In this document: piece by piece, positions 26,409 to 37,544 of the stretch
How the letters are laid out: the number at the start of each line of letters is the position of its first letter
Position numbering within the stretch: position 1 is the first letter of the stretch
DNA from: Mycolicibacter nonchromogenicus
GTDB lineage: Bacteria > Actinomycetota > Actinomycetes > Mycobacteriales > Mycobacteriaceae
Assembly: GCF_002101775.1 (NCBI RefSeq)
Contig: NZ_LQPI01000048.1
Span: 1 to 64,000, forward strand
Reading direction: 5' to 3'
DNA: 64,000 nt
The notes under the pieces: generated by a model
Told to the model about the DNA's origin: nothing
The model's input: only the letters and a program-made list of their open reading frames with translations
Databases searched by the model: none
Program-made: the position numbers and the translations under genes

Positions 26409-27170
26409 TCAGTTGATCGTGAAGCCGCCGTCGACCGCGATGGTCTGCCCGGTGACGTAGCCACCGGCGTCCGAGGCAAGCCACAGGACCGAGGCCGCGA
26501 GATCTTCCGGGTCCCCCATCCGGCCCAGCACGATCCGGTGCGCGACGCTCTCCAGGTAGCCCGGGCGGTACTGCTCGGTCATCTCGGACTCGAAGAAGCC
26601 CGGAGCGATCGCGTTGACCCGAATGCCTTTACGGCTTCCCCACTGCTGAGCCAAGTCCCGCGTCAGACCAATCAGGCCGGCCTTGCTGGCGGCGTACGCC
26701 GCCTGCGGCAGCCCCGCCGTGGTCAGGCCCAGGATGCTGGAGATGTTGACGATCGACGAGCCGGGCTGCATCACCCGTCCACAGGCCTGCGCCGCCCAGT
26801 ACGCCCCGTTGAGGTTGATGTCGATGACCTCCCGGAACTGCTCGGGAGTTTCCCGGGTGGCCGGGTGCGCCGTTCCGATGCCGGCGTTGTTGATCAACAC
26901 ATCCACCCGGCCGAATCGCTCCATGGCCGCCTCGACCATTCGGGTCGCCGCCGCCGGGTCGGCGATGTCGGTCGCCACCGGCAGAGCTGCGCGTCCGGTC
27001 GCGGCGACCAGTTCGGCCGCCTGCTCGAGCTTCTCCACCCGGCGGGCCGCCAGCACCACGTCCGCGCCGGCTTCGGCGAAGGCCCGGGCGAAATAGACGC
27101 CGAGGCCCGAGGACGCCCCGGTCACCACGGCGACCCTGCCGTCCATGCGGAACTTGTCCAGTACGCTCAC
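26409..27170 (-). CDS. Short-chain dehydrogenase/reductase
   Basis: 253 aa classical SDR. Cofactor motif TGASSGLGVYFA near residue 17; NNAGIG near residue 92; catalytic Ser in NISSILG, and YAASKAG with catalytic Tyr and Lys; C-terminal YVTGQTIAVDGGF. Spacing to neighbours: 31 bp to the fadD gene, 27 bp after the phosphotransferase gene. Likely a beta-hydroxyacyl-CoA or alcohol dehydrogenase step in this cassette; substrate is inferred only from context. Confidence 0.9.
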   Translation of the reverse strand: MSVLDKFRMDGRVAVVTGASSGLGVYFARAFAEAGADVVLAARRVEKLEQAAELVAATGRAALPVATDIADPAAATRMVEAAMERFGRVDVLINNAGIGTAHPATRETPEQFREVIDINLNGAYWAAQACGRVMQPGSSIVNISSILGLTTAGLPQAAYAASKAGLIGLTRDLAQQWGSRKGIRVNAIAPGFFESEMTEQYRPGYLESVAHRIVLGRMGDPEDLAASVLWLASDAGGYVTGQTIAVDGGFTIN

Positions 27171-27197
27171 CGACTCACCTTTCTCGACTTTTCTCAG

Positions 27198-28223
27198 TTA
27201 TTTCAACGCTTTTCGCGCCGCAGCGATGAATTCCGGCGTGGCCTGCGCCGCTGCACCGGCATTCTGCACGTCCTTCGCACCGTGCTGGGCACGGTGGGTG
27301 ATTCCTTCGGCGATCACGCCGATCTTGAAGTTCGCCAAAGCCAGGTAGAAGCTCCAGTCGCCGAGGTCCCGGCCGGACAGCCGGGCGTATTCCTGCGCCA
27401 GGGCGTCGGGCGACGGCAGGCGTTCACTGGTCCACGCGGCGGGGTGGCCGAACACCAGGTCGAATGCCGGTGACCGGTAGACACACATCAGGGCGATGTC
27501 GGTCAGCGGGTCGCCGAGAGTGGACAGCTCCCAGTCCACGACTGCCCGGATGACATCCGCCCGATCTGGATCGCAGATGGTGTTGTCGATCCGGAAGTCA
27601 CCGTGCACCACCGAGGGCTGCGCGGCCGGCGGAATCGATTCGGCCAGGGCCGCCGCCAGTTTCGTGACATCGTCGGACAGTGCCTCAGCGTTGCCGGGCG
27701 TCTTGACCAGTTCCCACTGGCGCGCCCACAGCCGCACCTGGCGTTCCAGGAATCCGTCCGGCCTGCCAAAGGATTCCAGCCCAACAGCACGGTAGTCGAC
27801 CGCGTGCAGGTCCACCAGAACCTGCACCAGGGCCGAGGCGTTGGCCGCCAGTTCCGCGTCGGACAGCGTGTCCAGATCGTCCTTGTGCCGGTAGACCCGG
27901 CCGGTCACGAACTCCGTGACGGTCAGGGGGGCACCGCAGACCGTGCCGTCGGCGTCGAGAGCCACGGGACGCGCGATCGGAACGCCGGTGCCGTAGAGCT
28001 TGTCGGTGACCACGAACTCGCGGCCCACATCGTGAGCCGACGGAGTCAGGCCGCCGAGCGGGGGCCGACGCACCACCCAGGCCGACGACTCGTCGCTGAC
28101 CTTGAAGGTGAGGTTGGACCGGCCGCCGGCAATAAGCTCGACGGTGAGCTCACCCTGAACCGGAACGCCGTTGGCGACGAGGTACTGCCGCAGGGCGACC
28201 GGATCCAGGGCTTCGGCCGTCAC
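27198..28223 (-). CDS. APH-family phosphotransferase (FadE36/ACAD10-like partner)
   Basis: 341 aa kinase-like fold. Conserved Brenner motif VVHGDFRIDNTI with the catalytic Asp near residue 204 and a downstream VVDWELSTLGDPLTDIA (DxD-type metal site). Proteins of this branch sit next to acyl-CoA dehydrogenases in many actinobacteria and resemble the kinase half of ACAD10/11, which phosphorylates 4-hydroxyacyl-CoA. The start overlaps the acyl-CoA dehydrogenase stop by 4 bp, a strong hint that the two act together. A drug-resistance role is unlikely. Confidence 0.86.
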   Translation of the reverse strand: MTAEALDPVALRQYLVANGVPVQGELTVELIAGGRSNLTFKVSDESSAWVVRRPPLGGLTPSAHDVGREFVVTDKLYGTGVPIARPVALDADGTVCGAPLTVTEFVTGRVYRHKDDLDTLSDAELAANASALVQVLVDLHAVDYRAVGLESFGRPDGFLERQVRLWARQWELVKTPGNAEALSDDVTKLAAALAESIPPAAQPSVVHGDFRIDNTICDPDRADVIRAVVDWELSTLGDPLTDIALMCVYRSPAFDLVFGHPAAWTSERLPSPDALAQEYARLSGRDLGDWSFYLALANFKIGVIAEGITHRAQHGAKDVQNAGAAAQATPEFIAAARKALK

Positions 28224-29431
28224 TGCGCGGCGTCTTTCAGAGCACGCCGGGCAGCCCCGACCCGCCGCTTGGCGATCGCCCAGCGGTGCACCTCAGACGG
28301 GCCGTCGTAGACCCGGAACGGACGCACCTCGCGGGAAAGCCGCGCCGGGGGAAGCTCTTCGCTGACGCCGAGCGCACCACACATCTGGACGCTGCGGTCG
28401 ACGATCCGGAAGATCGCCTCGGCGGCGAACGTCTTGGCGATCGACGTCGCGTCGCCGGCGTGCGAGCCCTGATCCAGTTCCCAGCATGCGCGCACCAGCA
28501 GCGCACGGGTGGCGGCGATGTCGATCTCGTTGTCGGCCACCATGTTCTGGATCATGCCCAGATCGCCGAGCGTCGAGCCGAAGGCCTGACGGGTCGCGAC
28601 GTGCGACAGCGCGGTGTCGTGGCCACGACGCGCGGCGCCGAGCCACCGCATGACGTGCGTCATACGCGCAGGGCCCAGACGCACCTGGGCGTATTCGAAG
28701 CCGCGGTCCACCTCGCCGAGCACCGCATCCTCGGGGACCCGAACGTCGTCGAAGAACACCTCGCAGTGGCCGCCCACCATGGACCGGTCCAGCGTCGAGA
28801 TGTGGCGGCCGACGGTCAGACCCGCGGTGTCGGCTGGGACCAGGAACATGGTGGCGCCGCCGCGCTGGCCGGGCTCCCCGGAGGTGCGGGCCATGACGAT
28901 GAAGAAGGCTGCGCCATCGGCGCCGGTGATGTACCACTTGCGGCCACTGATGTACCAATCACCGGACCGGCGTTCGGCTTTGGTCGTCAACGCCGCCGGG
29001 TCCGAACCCGCGCCCGGTCCCGGCTCGGTCATCGCGAACGCGGATCGCACTTCGCCGGCCGCCAGGGGCGCGAGGTAACGCGCCTTCTGCTCGGGGCTGG
29101 CCACCTCTGCCAGCAGGTGCACGTTGCCCTCATCGGGTGCCGCGATGTTCACCGCGGCGGGGCCGAACAGTGAATAGCCGGCGGCCTCGAAGACCGGTGC
29201 CCGGTCGGACATGTTCAAGCCCAGGCCGCCGTATTCGACCGGAGCGTGCGGCGCGAACACCCCCGCCTCGCGGGCCGCGGCCTGCAGTTCCCGTACCGCG
29301 GTGTCCCCGCCCGCGGCGGCAATGTCTCCGCCGAAGCGGTCCTCCACGGGCAGAACCACGTCTTCGATGAACGCCCGCGTCTTCTCGACGAGCGCCGACA
29401 CTTCCGGCGAGTAGCTCAACTCGATCGCCAT
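28220..29431 (-). CDS. Acyl-CoA dehydrogenase
   Basis: 403 aa single-domain ACAD. FAD motif AMTEPGPGAGSDPAAL near residue 134; SGRKWYITGADGA; DVRVPEDAVLGE; C-terminal MCGALGVSEELPPARLSREVRPFRVYDGPSEVHRWAIAKR is the usual substrate/FAD end, here with R and YDGPSEVH. It resembles the C-terminal half of ACAD10/11, which fits the coupled kinase gene. First gene of the cassette; a ribosome site (GAGG) precedes ATG 29431. Divergent from the XRE-TetR regulator. Confidence 0.88.
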   Translation of the reverse strand: MAIELSYSPEVSALVEKTRAFIEDVVLPVEDRFGGDIAAAGGDTAVRELQAAAREAGVFAPHAPVEYGGLGLNMSDRAPVFEAAGYSLFGPAAVNIAAPDEGNVHLLAEVASPEQKARYLAPLAAGEVRSAFAMTEPGPGAGSDPAALTTKAERRSGDWYISGRKWYITGADGAAFFIVMARTSGEPGQRGGATMFLVPADTAGLTVGRHISTLDRSMVGGHCEVFFDDVRVPEDAVLGEVDRGFEYAQVRLGPARMTHVMRWLGAARRGHDTALSHVATRQAFGSTLGDLGMIQNMVADNEIDIAATRALLVRACWELDQGSHAGDATSIAKTFAAEAIFRIVDRSVQMCGALGVSEELPPARLSREVRPFRVYDGPSEVHRWAIAKRRVGAARRALKDAAQ

Positions 29432-29556
29432 GACACCTCATCACCACTCTCGCAATGACCGACCGATCACTCGGCCCGAACACTACGGACTGTGACACAA
29501 CCGGGCATTTCACGTCAAAATCCGCCCGGCGGAGACACGCCACTTCGTGCGTTATA

Positions 29557-29573
29557 GTTCAGTAATTCTGAAC
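29557..29573. promoter_or_regulatory. Palindromic operator before the XRE-TetR gene
   Basis: GTTCAGTAATTCTGAAC is a perfect 6-bp inverted repeat with a 5-nt spacer. It overlaps a -10-like TATAGT at 29553-29558 and ends 13 bp before ATG 29587, so a bound protein would block initiation. It is most likely the regulator's own site. Confidence 0.6.
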
Positions 29574-29586
29574 ACCGGAGGTGGCC

Positions 29587-30498
29587 ATGGCGGGATCGCC
29601 GGAGTGCGGCCTGGCGATCCGCGCCGCCCGCCGGGCCCGGGGTCTGACTGTGCGCGACCTCGCGCAGCATCTGCGTGTCAGCCCCGCCACGGTCAGCGCC
29701 ATCGAGAACGGCAAGACCGGGATCTCGGTGTCGCGCCTGCAGGAGTGCGCCGGCGCCCTGGGCGTCACACCGGCCCAGATCCTGGCGGGCACCGTCTCGG
29801 CAGCCATGCCGCACCGGGAGCATCCGCAGGCCCAGCAGATCGACTCCGTGCCATCCGACTGGCGTCGGTTTCCGCCGTTGGCCCTGGACAGTGTTTTGGC
29901 CGCGGCCATCGATACGTTCGTCGAAACCGGCTACCACGGCAGTTCCATGCGGGATGTCTCCGCACGTGCGGGTATGAGCGTGCCGGGGATCTACCACCAC
30001 TACCCCGACAAGCAGGCACTGCTGGTGGCGATACTCGACCTGACCATGACAGAACTGCACTGGCGGGTGGCCGCGGCCCGCGCCGAGGCCACGACCGGAC
30101 TGCAGGAAGTGCGGTTGGTGGTCGAAGCCCTGGCCCTGTTCCACACCCACCGTCAAAAGCTGGCCTTCATCGGGGCCAGCGAGATGCGCAGTCTCACCGC
30201 GATGAATCGGCAACGTATCGCCGACTCGCGAAATCAACTCCAGCACATCCTCGACGCCGCCATCGACCGCAGCGTGCGGGAGTCCGACACCGACGTCGCC
30301 GACTTCCTCGACCGCAGGATCGCCGGGCGCGCCATCACGACGATGTGCACCTCGCTGCCGCAGTGGTTCAACGCCGACGGTCCCGCCACCCCCGAGGAGA
30401 CCGCACGCACGTACGCCGATTTCGCGGTCGCTCTGCTCACCACGCCGCGCAGTCCCGGACTGGCTTCCCCCGCGGCGGCACCCAACGGCAGAATGTGA
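29587..30498 (+). CDS. XRE-TetR fusion transcriptional regulator
   Basis: 303 aa with two DNA-binding domains. Residues about 8-62 are a Cro/CI-type HTH (LAIRAARRARGLTVRDLAQHL is followed by VSPATVSAIENGKTGIS). Residues about 95-150 are a TetR HTH (ALDSVLAAAIDTFVETG, then SSMRDVSARAGMSVPGIYHHYPDKQALL), followed by a TetR ligand domain. ATG 29587 is chosen over GTG 29581 because GGAGG lies 5 nt upstream of it. Divergent from the acyl-CoA cassette, which it may control. The next gene starts 3 nt after its stop, so it may also be cotranscribed with oplA. Confidence 0.9.
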   Translation: MAGSPECGLAIRAARRARGLTVRDLAQHLRVSPATVSAIENGKTGISVSRLQECAGALGVTPAQILAGTVSAAMPHREHPQAQQIDSVPSDWRRFPPLALDSVLAAAIDTFVETGYHGSSMRDVSARAGMSVPGIYHHYPDKQALLVAILDLTMTELHWRVAAARAEATTGLQEVRLVVEALALFHTHRQKLAFIGASEMRSLTAMNRQRIADSRNQLQHILDAAIDRSVRESDTDVADFLDRRIAGRAITTMCTSLPQWFNADGPATPEETARTYADFAVALLTTPRSPGLASPAAAPNGRM

Positions 30499-30501
30499 CC
30501 C

Positions 30502-33500
30502 GTGTCGGCTACATGGCAGTTCTGGATCGACCGGGGCGGCACCTTCACCGACATCGTGGCGCGCCACCCCGACGGGCGATTGCTCACGCACAAGCTGCTC
30601 TCGGAGAATCCGGAGCAGTACCGGGATGCGGCGGTGGCCGGAATCCGCGCCCTGCTGCAGCTCGGCGACGACGAGCCGATTCCGGCGGGCCTGATCGATG
30701 CGGTACGGATGGGCACCACGGTGGCCACCAACGCGCTGCTGGAGCGCGCCGGTGAACGGACCCTGTTGGTCATCACCCGGGGCTTCGGCGATGCACTGCG
30801 CATCGCCTATCAGAATCGGCCCCACATCTTCGATCGGCAGATCGTGCTGCCCGAACAGCTCTACGAACGCACCATCGAGGTCGATGAACGCATCGCCGCC
30901 GACGGCAGCGTGCTGCGGGCACCGGATCTGGAGGCCTTGGCCGGACAGCTGCGTGCCGCTCACGCCGACGGCATTCGCGCGTTAGCCGTGGTATGCGTGC
31001 ACAGCTACCGAAATCCTGTGCACGAAAAGGCGATCGGCGATCTGGCCCGCGACATCGGTTTCACCCAGGTCTCGCTGTCCTGCGAGGTCAGTCCGCTGCC
31101 GAAACTCATTCCCCGCGGCGACACCGCCGTCGTCGACGCCTACCTGTCCCCGGTGCTGCGCCGGTATGTGGCCCAGGTGGCCGACCAGCTCGCCGGCGTG
31201 CGACTGATGTTCATGCAGTCCAACGGTGGGCTGGCGGCGGCAGATCACTTCCGTGGCAAGGACGCGATCCTGTCCGGTCCGGCCGGCGGAATCGTCGGCA
31301 TGGTGCGAATGTCGGCGCTGGCGGGCTTCGACTCGGTGATCGGGTTCGACATGGGCGGAACCTCCACCGACGTTTCGCATTACACCGCCAAAGGCGGATA
31401 CGAGCGGGTGTTCACCACCGAAGTCGCCGGTGTGCGGCTGCGCGCGCCGATGCTGCACATTCACACCGTCGCCGCCGGCGGCGGCTCGATCCTGCACTTC
31501 GACGGCAGCCGGTATCGCGTAGGCCCGGAGTCCGCGGGTGCAGACCCCGGCCCGGCCTGTTATCGGCGCGGCGGACCGTTGACCGTCACCGACGCCAACG
31601 TCATGCTGGGGCGCATCCAACCCGCCCACTTCCCCGCCGTGTTCGGGCCGGCCGGCGACGAGCCGCTGGACGCGGAAACTGTCCGGCGCTCCTTCGCCGC
31701 GCTGGCCGGCGAGATCCTGTCGGCCACCGGCGATGACCGGAGCCCCGAGCAGGTCGCCGAAGGTTTCCTGCGGATCGCCGTGGCGAACATGGCCAACGCG
31801 GTCAAAAAGATCTCGGTGGCCAGGGGCCACGACATCACCCGGTACGCCCTGACCACCTTCGGCGGCGCCGGCGGCCAACATGCGTGCGCAGTCGCCGACG
31901 AGCTCGGCATCCGGACGGTGTTGGTGCCGCCGATGGCGGGCGTGCTCTCCGCCCTCGGAATCGGACTGGCCGACACCACCGTGATCCGCGAGCGCGCCGT
32001 CGAGACCGAGCTGGTTCCCACCGCCCGCACCGGATTGGTCGACGTCGCTGACGACCTGGAGCGCCAGGCGCGCGAAGCGCTCGCCGCCCAGCACATTCCG
32101 GCCGAGCAGACCCGGGTGATACGCCGAGTGCACCTGCGCTATCAGGGCACCGACACCTCAATACCGGTGGAACTGGGCGCCATCGCCGAGATGACGAGGG
32201 CCTTTGAAGAAGTCCACCGCGGTATGTACTCCTTCCTGATGGACCGTGCGCTGATCGCCGAGGCAGTTTCGGTCGAGGCGACCGGTCTCACCGAGCAGCC
32301 CGAACTGTTCGGCAACCGCGACGTCGGCGCAACGCCTACGGCCGGCGAGGTCGTGCGCCTGTATGCCGGTGGCGCCTGGCACGACGCGCCCCTGCTCCAG
32401 CGGGACTCGATCACCGACGTGGTGATCGGGCCCGCCATCATCGCCGAGGACAACGCCACCACCGTCGTCGATGCCGGCTGGCAGGCCCAGCTCACCGCCG
32501 ACGGTCAGCTGCTGCTGCAACGGCGGGCCACCACCGCCCCGGCCGCTGCCGGGACCGCGGCCGATCCCGTTCTGCTGGAGATCTTCAACAACCTGTTCAT
32601 GGCCATCGCCGAGCAGATGGGCACTCGACTGGAGGCCACCGCCCAGTCGGTGAATATCCGTGAGCGGCTGGACTTTTCCTGCGCATTGTTCGACGCCGAC
32701 GGCAACCTGGTGGCCAATGCACCACATATCCCGGTGCACCTGGGATCGATGGGCGCCACCGTCAAGGAGGTGATCGCCCGCCGGGCCGGCACCATGCGTC
32801 CCGGCCAGGTCTACGCGGTCAACGACCCGTATCACGGTGGCACCCACCTGCCCGACATCACCGTCGTCACCCCGGTGTACGCCGAAGCGGCGAGCCCGGG
32901 CGACCCGGTGCTGTTCTTCGTCGCCTCGCGCGGCCACCATGCCGAAATCGGCGGGACAACACCGGGTTCCATGCCCGCTGACAGCCGGTCGGTTGTCGAG
33001 GAGGGCGTGCTGTTCGACAACTGGCTGTTGGTCGACGACGGCCACTTCCGCGAAGCGCAGACCCGGGAGCATCTCACCGGCGCGGAGTTCGCCTCACGCA
33101 GTCCCGACACCAACCTCGCCGATCTGCGTGCGCAGGTGGCCGCCAACCAGAAGGGCATCGACGAGATCCGTTCGATGATCTCCCATTTCGGTCTGGATGT
33201 CGTACAGGCCTACATGCGCCACGTCCAGGACAACGCCGAGGAGGCGGTGCGCCGAGTCATCGATTCCCTCGACGACGGCGAGTACCGCTATGAGATGGAT
33301 TCCGGCGCGACGATCGCGGTGCGGGTCACCGTCGATCGGGCGGCGCGTACTGCCACCATCGACTTCACCGGGACATCGCCGCAGCTGACGACAAACTTCA
33401 ACGCCCCGTCGTCGGTGGCCACCGCCGCGGTGCTCTACGTGTTCCGCACGCTGGTCGCCGACGACATCCCCATCAATGACGGGTGCCTGCGCCCGATTCG

Positions 33501-34101
33501 GATCACGATCCCCGACGGCACGCTGTTGTCGCCGTCCTACCCCGCTGCGGTGGTCGCCGGAAACGTCGAGACCTCGCAGGCCATCACCGGGGCTCTGCTG
33601 GCCGCGCTGCGGGTGCAGGCCGAAGGCTCCGGGACCATGAACAACGTGACGTTCGGCAATGCCGGGCACCAGTACTACGAGACGCTCGGCAGCGGATCCG
33701 GCGCGGGCGAAGGCTTCGACGGCGCACCCGTAGTGCAGACCCACATGACGAACTCGCGACTGACCGACCCTGAAGTGCTGGAGATGCGCTTCCCGGTGTT
33801 GTTGCGCGAGTATGCGATCCGGCACGGCAGCGGCGGTTCCGGACGCTGGCGCGGCGGCGATGGCGGCGTGCGCAGGATCGAGTTCCGGGAGCCGATGACC
33901 GTCAGCGTGTTGACCGGGCACCGGCGAGTGGCCCCCTACGGGATGGCCGGCGGCCACACCGGCGACTTGGGCCGTAACCGGGTGGAACGTTCGGACGGCT
34001 CCGTGACCGAGTTGGCCGGCTGCGACTCCACCGACCTTGGGCCCGGCGACGTGCTGGTGATCGAGACTCCCGGGGGCGGCGGGTATGGCGAGCCCGCCTG
34101 A
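30502..34101 (+). CDS. oplA: ATP-hydrolysing 5-oxoprolinase / hydantoinase A-B fusion
   Basis: 1199 aa, close to the length recalled for Rv0266c (1209 aa). N-terminal HyuA part about residues 1-690 ([39 protein letters not shown]); C-terminal HyuB part about 700-1199 ([27 protein letters not shown]-like [18 protein letters not shown] end). Such fusions open 5-oxoproline to glutamate or act on related lactams. GTG 30502 is 3 nt after the upstream regulator. Confidence 0.9.
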   Translation: MSATWQFWIDRGGTFTDIVARHPDGRLLTHKLLSENPEQYRDAAVAGIRALLQLGDDEPIPAGLIDAVRMGTTVATNALLERAGERTLLVITRGFGDALRIAYQNRPHIFDRQIVLPEQLYERTIEVDERIAADGSVLRAPDLEALAGQLRAAHADGIRALAVVCVHSYRNPVHEKAIGDLARDIGFTQVSLSCEVSPLPKLIPRGDTAVVDAYLSPVLRRYVAQVADQLAGVRLMFMQSNGGLAAADHFRGKDAILSGPAGGIVGMVRMSALAGFDSVIGFDMGGTSTDVSHYTAKGGYERVFTTEVAGVRLRAPMLHIHTVAAGGGSILHFDGSRYRVGPESAGADPGPACYRRGGPLTVTDANVMLGRIQPAHFPAVFGPAGDEPLDAETVRRSFAALAGEILSATGDDRSPEQVAEGFLRIAVANMANAVKKISVARGHDITRYALTTFGGAGGQHACAVADELGIRTVLVPPMAGVLSALGIGLADTTVIRERAVETELVPTARTGLVDVADDLERQAREALAAQHIPAEQTRVIRRVHLRYQGTDTSIPVELGAIAEMTRAFEEVHRGMYSFLMDRALIAEAVSVEATGLTEQPELFGNRDVGATPTAGEVVRLYAGGAWHDAPLLQRDSITDVVIGPAIIAEDNATTVVDAGWQAQLTADGQLLLQRRATTAPAAAGTAADPVLLEIFNNLFMAIAEQMGTRLEATAQSVNIRERLDFSCALFDADGNLVANAPHIPVHLGSMGATVKEVIARRAGTMRPGQVYAVNDPYHGGTHLPDITVVTPVYAEAASPGDPVLFFVASRGHHAEIGGTTPGSMPADSRSVVEEGVLFDNWLLVDDGHFREAQTREHLTGAEFASRSPDTNLADLRAQVAANQKGIDEIRSMISHFGLDVVQAYMRHVQDNAEEAVRRVIDSLDDGEYRYEMDSGATIAVRVTVDRAARTATIDFTGTSPQLTTNFNAPSSVATAAVLYVFRTLVADDIPINDGCLRPIRITIPDGTLLSPSYPAAVVAGNVETSQAITGALLAALRVQAEGSGTMNNVTFGNAGHQYYETLGSGSGAGEGFDGAPVVQTHMTNSRLTDPEVLEMRFPVLLREYAIRHGSGGSGRWRGGDGGVRRIEFREPMTVSVLTGHRRVAPYGMAGGHTGDLGRNRVERSDGSVTELAGCDSTDLGPGDVLVIETPGGGGYGEPA

Positions 34102-34121
34102 TCGCGGGCTAATCTCACGCC

Positions 34122-35066
34122 ATGCGAGACCAGAGCCGGCGCAGTTTCTTCGGCCTCTGCGGCGCGGCCGGTGCGGCCGTCCTTCTGGCGTCCTGTTCGG
34201 CGGACAGGCATCCCGACGGGGGCGCACCCGGACCGGTCACCATCACCCACCTCTTCGGTGAGACCACCATCCCGGAGCCACCGAGCCGGGTGGTCAGTGC
34301 CGGCTACACCGGCCAGGACGACCTGTTGGCGCTCGGTGTCGTTCCCATCGCGGTGACGAACTGGTTCGGCGACCAACCATTGGCCGTCTGGCCCTGGGCG
34401 CAGCGGCAGCTCGGGGACGCCAAACCGGTGGTGCTGAACTTGGACAACGGGATTGAGGTCGCACAGATCGCCGAACTCAAGCCGGATCTGATCATTGCGA
34501 CGAACGCCGGAGTGGACGCCGAGACCTATCAGAAGCTGTCGGCGATCGCGCCGACCGTGCCGCAGTCCGGTGGTGACGCCTTCTTCGAGCCCTGGAAGGT
34601 GCAGGCCGCCGCCATCGGCAAGGCGGTACATCGCGGCCCGCAGATGCAGTCGCTGATCGACGGTGTCGACCGCTCGTTCGCCGACGTGGCCGCCGCACAT
34701 CCCGGATTCACGGGCAAGAGGGTGCTCCTGCTGGCCGGCCGGCTGGACCAGGACGCTGTCAGTGCCGCCACCGGCTGGCGAACCGCGTTTCTGACCCAGA
34801 TGGGGTTGACCGTCGCCGAGGCGCCCGCAGTGATCGAGCGCGATCGGATCGGATCGGTCCTCGGCGACGCGGACGTGCTGATCTGGACCACCGAGAGCGA
34901 CGACGAGCGCACGGCGCTGCTGGCCGATCCCGACATCGGCGGGTTCGAGTCGCGCAGCGTCTTCACCAGCAAGGAGCAGGCGGGAGCGATCGCCTTCGCC
35001 TCCCCGCTGAGCTACCCGTTTGTTGCCGGGCAGCTGCCGGAACTGATCGCCAAGATCACCGGTTAG
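34122..35066 (+). CDS. fecB2: Iron-siderophore binding lipoprotein FecB2
   Basis: 314 aa periplasmic-binding protein of the FhuD/FecB class. N-terminus combines a twin-arginine motif (SRRSFFGL) with a lipobox ending LLASC, giving lipidated Cys25. Body motifs typical of the class include [19 protein letters not shown] and [15 protein letters not shown]. Corresponds to Rv0265c. No permease or ATPase gene accompanies it, so it must share a transporter encoded elsewhere. It lies 20 bp after oplA. Confidence 0.88.
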   Translation: MRDQSRRSFFGLCGAAGAAVLLASCSADRHPDGGAPGPVTITHLFGETTIPEPPSRVVSAGYTGQDDLLALGVVPIAVTNWFGDQPLAVWPWAQRQLGDAKPVVLNLDNGIEVAQIAELKPDLIIATNAGVDAETYQKLSAIAPTVPQSGGDAFFEPWKVQAAAIGKAVHRGPQMQSLIDGVDRSFADVAAAHPGFTGKRVLLLAGRLDQDAVSAATGWRTAFLTQMGLTVAEAPAVIERDRIGSVLGDADVLIWTTESDDERTALLADPDIGGFESRSVFTSKEQAGAIAFASPLSYPFVAGQLPELIAKITG

Positions 35067-35161
35067 GCCAACTCTGCACGTTCAGTAAGACGCGTCTGGC
35101 ATACCCCGCAGAATTGTGGTCTGCGTCACTATTCGGAGCGGTTCGGGGCTACCGTCGAGAC

Positions 35162-35818
35162 ATGAGCGTGGCATTGGATTTCACGGACCTGGCCAAGACC
35201 GATGTGGTCCTCGACTACGGCGACAGTGCCCTGCTGCTGCAGTTCGACTCCACCACCGACGTGCTGGCCTGGACCGCAGCGCTGCACGCCGCCGCGCTGC
35301 CCGGAGTGGTCGACATCGTCCCGGCATCCCACACGGTGCTGGTGAAACTGAGCGCACCGAGGTATCGGGTCGGTGTCCGTCGCCGCCTGGCGACCCTGGC
35401 CGTCGACCCCGCCGCGGTCCGGACTCGCGCCGCAGACGGCCCGGCGGACGTGGTGATCGACGTCGTCTATGACGGTCCGGACCTCGCCGAAGTGGCCGAG
35501 CACACCGGTCTGAGCGTCGCCCAGGTGATCAATGCCCATACCGCGACACCCTGGCTGGTGGGCTTCGGCGGATCCACGCCGGGCTTTGCCTACCTGCTCG
35601 GCGATGATCGGAGGCTGCAGGTGCCGCGGCGCCCCGAGTTGCGTACGGTCCCGGCCGGGTCCGTCGCGCTGGCCGGTCAGTTCAGCGGCATCTATCCGCG
35701 TCAGTGGCCCGGCGGTTGGCACGTGATCGGCCACACCGAGGCCGTGTTGTGGGACCTGGACCGTCCCGTGCCGGCGCTGTTGACGCCGGGCCTGTCGGTA
35801 CAGTTCCGGGCTGCGTGA
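35162..35818 (+). CDS. pxpB: 5-oxoprolinase subunit B-like protein (PxpB/KipI, Rv0264c)
   Basis: 218 aa. C-terminal [22 protein letters not shown] is the strong PxpB/KipI motif (carboxytransferase-domain fold), preceded by a [11 protein letters not shown] start motif. With PxpA and PxpC it forms the prokaryotic 5-oxoprolinase; PxpA (LamB/YcsF) is not in this window. ATG 35162 is 95 bp after fecB2, with AGACGCGTCT, a 10-bp palindrome, at 35088-35097 in the gap. Likely first gene of pxpB-pxpC-aac. Confidence 0.9.
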   Translation: MSVALDFTDLAKTDVVLDYGDSALLLQFDSTTDVLAWTAALHAAALPGVVDIVPASHTVLVKLSAPRYRVGVRRRLATLAVDPAAVRTRAADGPADVVIDVVYDGPDLAEVAEHTGLSVAQVINAHTATPWLVGFGGSTPGFAYLLGDDRRLQVPRRPELRTVPAGSVALAGQFSGIYPRQWPGGWHVIGHTEAVLWDLDRPVPALLTPGLSVQFRAA

Positions 35819-36720
35819 CCGCCATGACCACCTCCCTGGAAGTTCTGCGCACCGGCCCGTTGGCCCTGGTCGAGGATCTGGGCCGGACCGGGATGGGATA
35901 CCTCGGCGTCAGCCCGTCCGGCGCCGCCGACCGTCGCTCGCACAAGTTGGCCAATCGACTGCTGGCCAATCCCGACGATCGAGCCAGCATCGAGGTGGCA
36001 TTCGGCGGGCTGTCCGTGCGGGTGCACGGCGGCGACATCGACATCGCAGTCACCGGCGCCGACACCGATCCGAATGTCAACGGAGTCAGCTTCGGCACCA
36101 ACAGCATTCAGCACGTCCGGGACGGCCAGGTGGTCTCCTTGGGCAGTCCCCGGTCGGGGCTGCGCAGCTACCTGGCGGTGCGGGGCGGCATCGATGTCCC
36201 GCCGGTGCTGGGTTCCCGCAGCTACGACGTGATGGGCGAGATCGGCCCGGCCCCGTTGCGCGACGGCGACGTACTGGAGATCGGCGAACCGACCGGTCAC
36301 TTCCCGGAGATCGACCTGGCGCCGGTGGCGACCATCGCCGATGACGTGGTCGAGTTGCGGGTGATGCCGGGCCCACGCGACGACTGGTTCGTCGACCCCG
36401 ACATCATGGTGCGCACCAACTGGCTGGTGAGTAACCACAGCGACCGCGTCGGCATGCGCCTGGTGGGGATGCCGCTGGAATACCGTTGGCCCGACAGGCA
36501 ATTGCCCGCCGAGGGCGCCGACCGGGGCGCAATCCAGATCCTGCCGAACGGCTTTCCGATAATCCTGGGTCCCGACCATCCGGTGACCGGCGCCTACCCG
36601 GTCGTCGGGGTGGTGGTCGACGAGGACATCGACACCTTGGCGCAGGTACGGCCCGGGCAGACCGTGCGGATGCACTGGTCGCGGCCCCGCCAGCACCCGG
36701 CCTCGCCCGCGGCCTGGTAG
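35815..36720 (+). CDS. pxpC: 5-oxoprolinase subunit C-like protein (PxpC/KipA, Rv0263c)
   Basis: About 301 aa from GTG 35815, which overlaps the pxpB stop (GTGA); ATG 35824 is the alternative. Biotin-dependent carboxylase-like fold; motifs [39 protein letters not shown] and [21 protein letters not shown] are characteristic. Acts with PxpB on 5-oxoproline. Its gene abuts an aminoglycoside acetyltransferase gene (10 bp). Confidence 0.9.
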   Translation: MTAMTTSLEVLRTGPLALVEDLGRTGMGYLGVSPSGAADRRSHKLANRLLANPDDRASIEVAFGGLSVRVHGGDIDIAVTGADTDPNVNGVSFGTNSIQHVRDGQVVSLGSPRSGLRSYLAVRGGIDVPPVLGSRSYDVMGEIGPAPLRDGDVLEIGEPTGHFPEIDLAPVATIADDVVELRVMPGPRDDWFVDPDIMVRTNWLVSNHSDRVGMRLVGMPLEYRWPDRQLPAEGADRGAIQILPNGFPIILGPDHPVTGAYPVVGVVVDEDIDTLAQVRPGQTVRMHWSRPRQHPASPAAW

Positions 36721-37275
<555 letters not shown>

Positions 37276-37401
37276 TAACGCGCCACTGCAGGTCTACCGC
37301 TGACTCCCAGTTAGCTGACAGCGGTTTCCAACCCAACGCAACGTTTCTCCACTTGGCCGGACCACCAGGTGAAATATCCTGTGCGCGCGGCAGATACGTG
37401 A

Positions 37402-37427
37402 GGTGCACCACTCGCGGTTCGTGCACC
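37402..37427. promoter_or_regulatory. Inverted repeat upstream of the first narK
   Basis: GGTGCAC-N12-GTGCACC is a perfect 7-bp inverted repeat 118 bp before the narK start, inside a 269-bp gene-free stretch. It could bind a nitrate or nitrogen regulator. Nothing else conclusive is seen in that stretch. Confidence 0.4.
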
Positions 37428-37544
37428 CACGACGTTTTCAGGTTCTTTACTGCCACTTGCCAGATCTGGTGGGTAGGTTCGCACTCCGTCCATCGTGATG
37501 CGAGATTCCGCGCGTGACGGTGGCCCAGAGCCCGAGGAGATCGC

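Noticed and set aside
27198-28223. Aminoglycoside phosphotransferase resistance gene
   Set aside because: Coupled to an acyl-CoA dehydrogenase and of the ACAD10/11-partner type; no resistance context.
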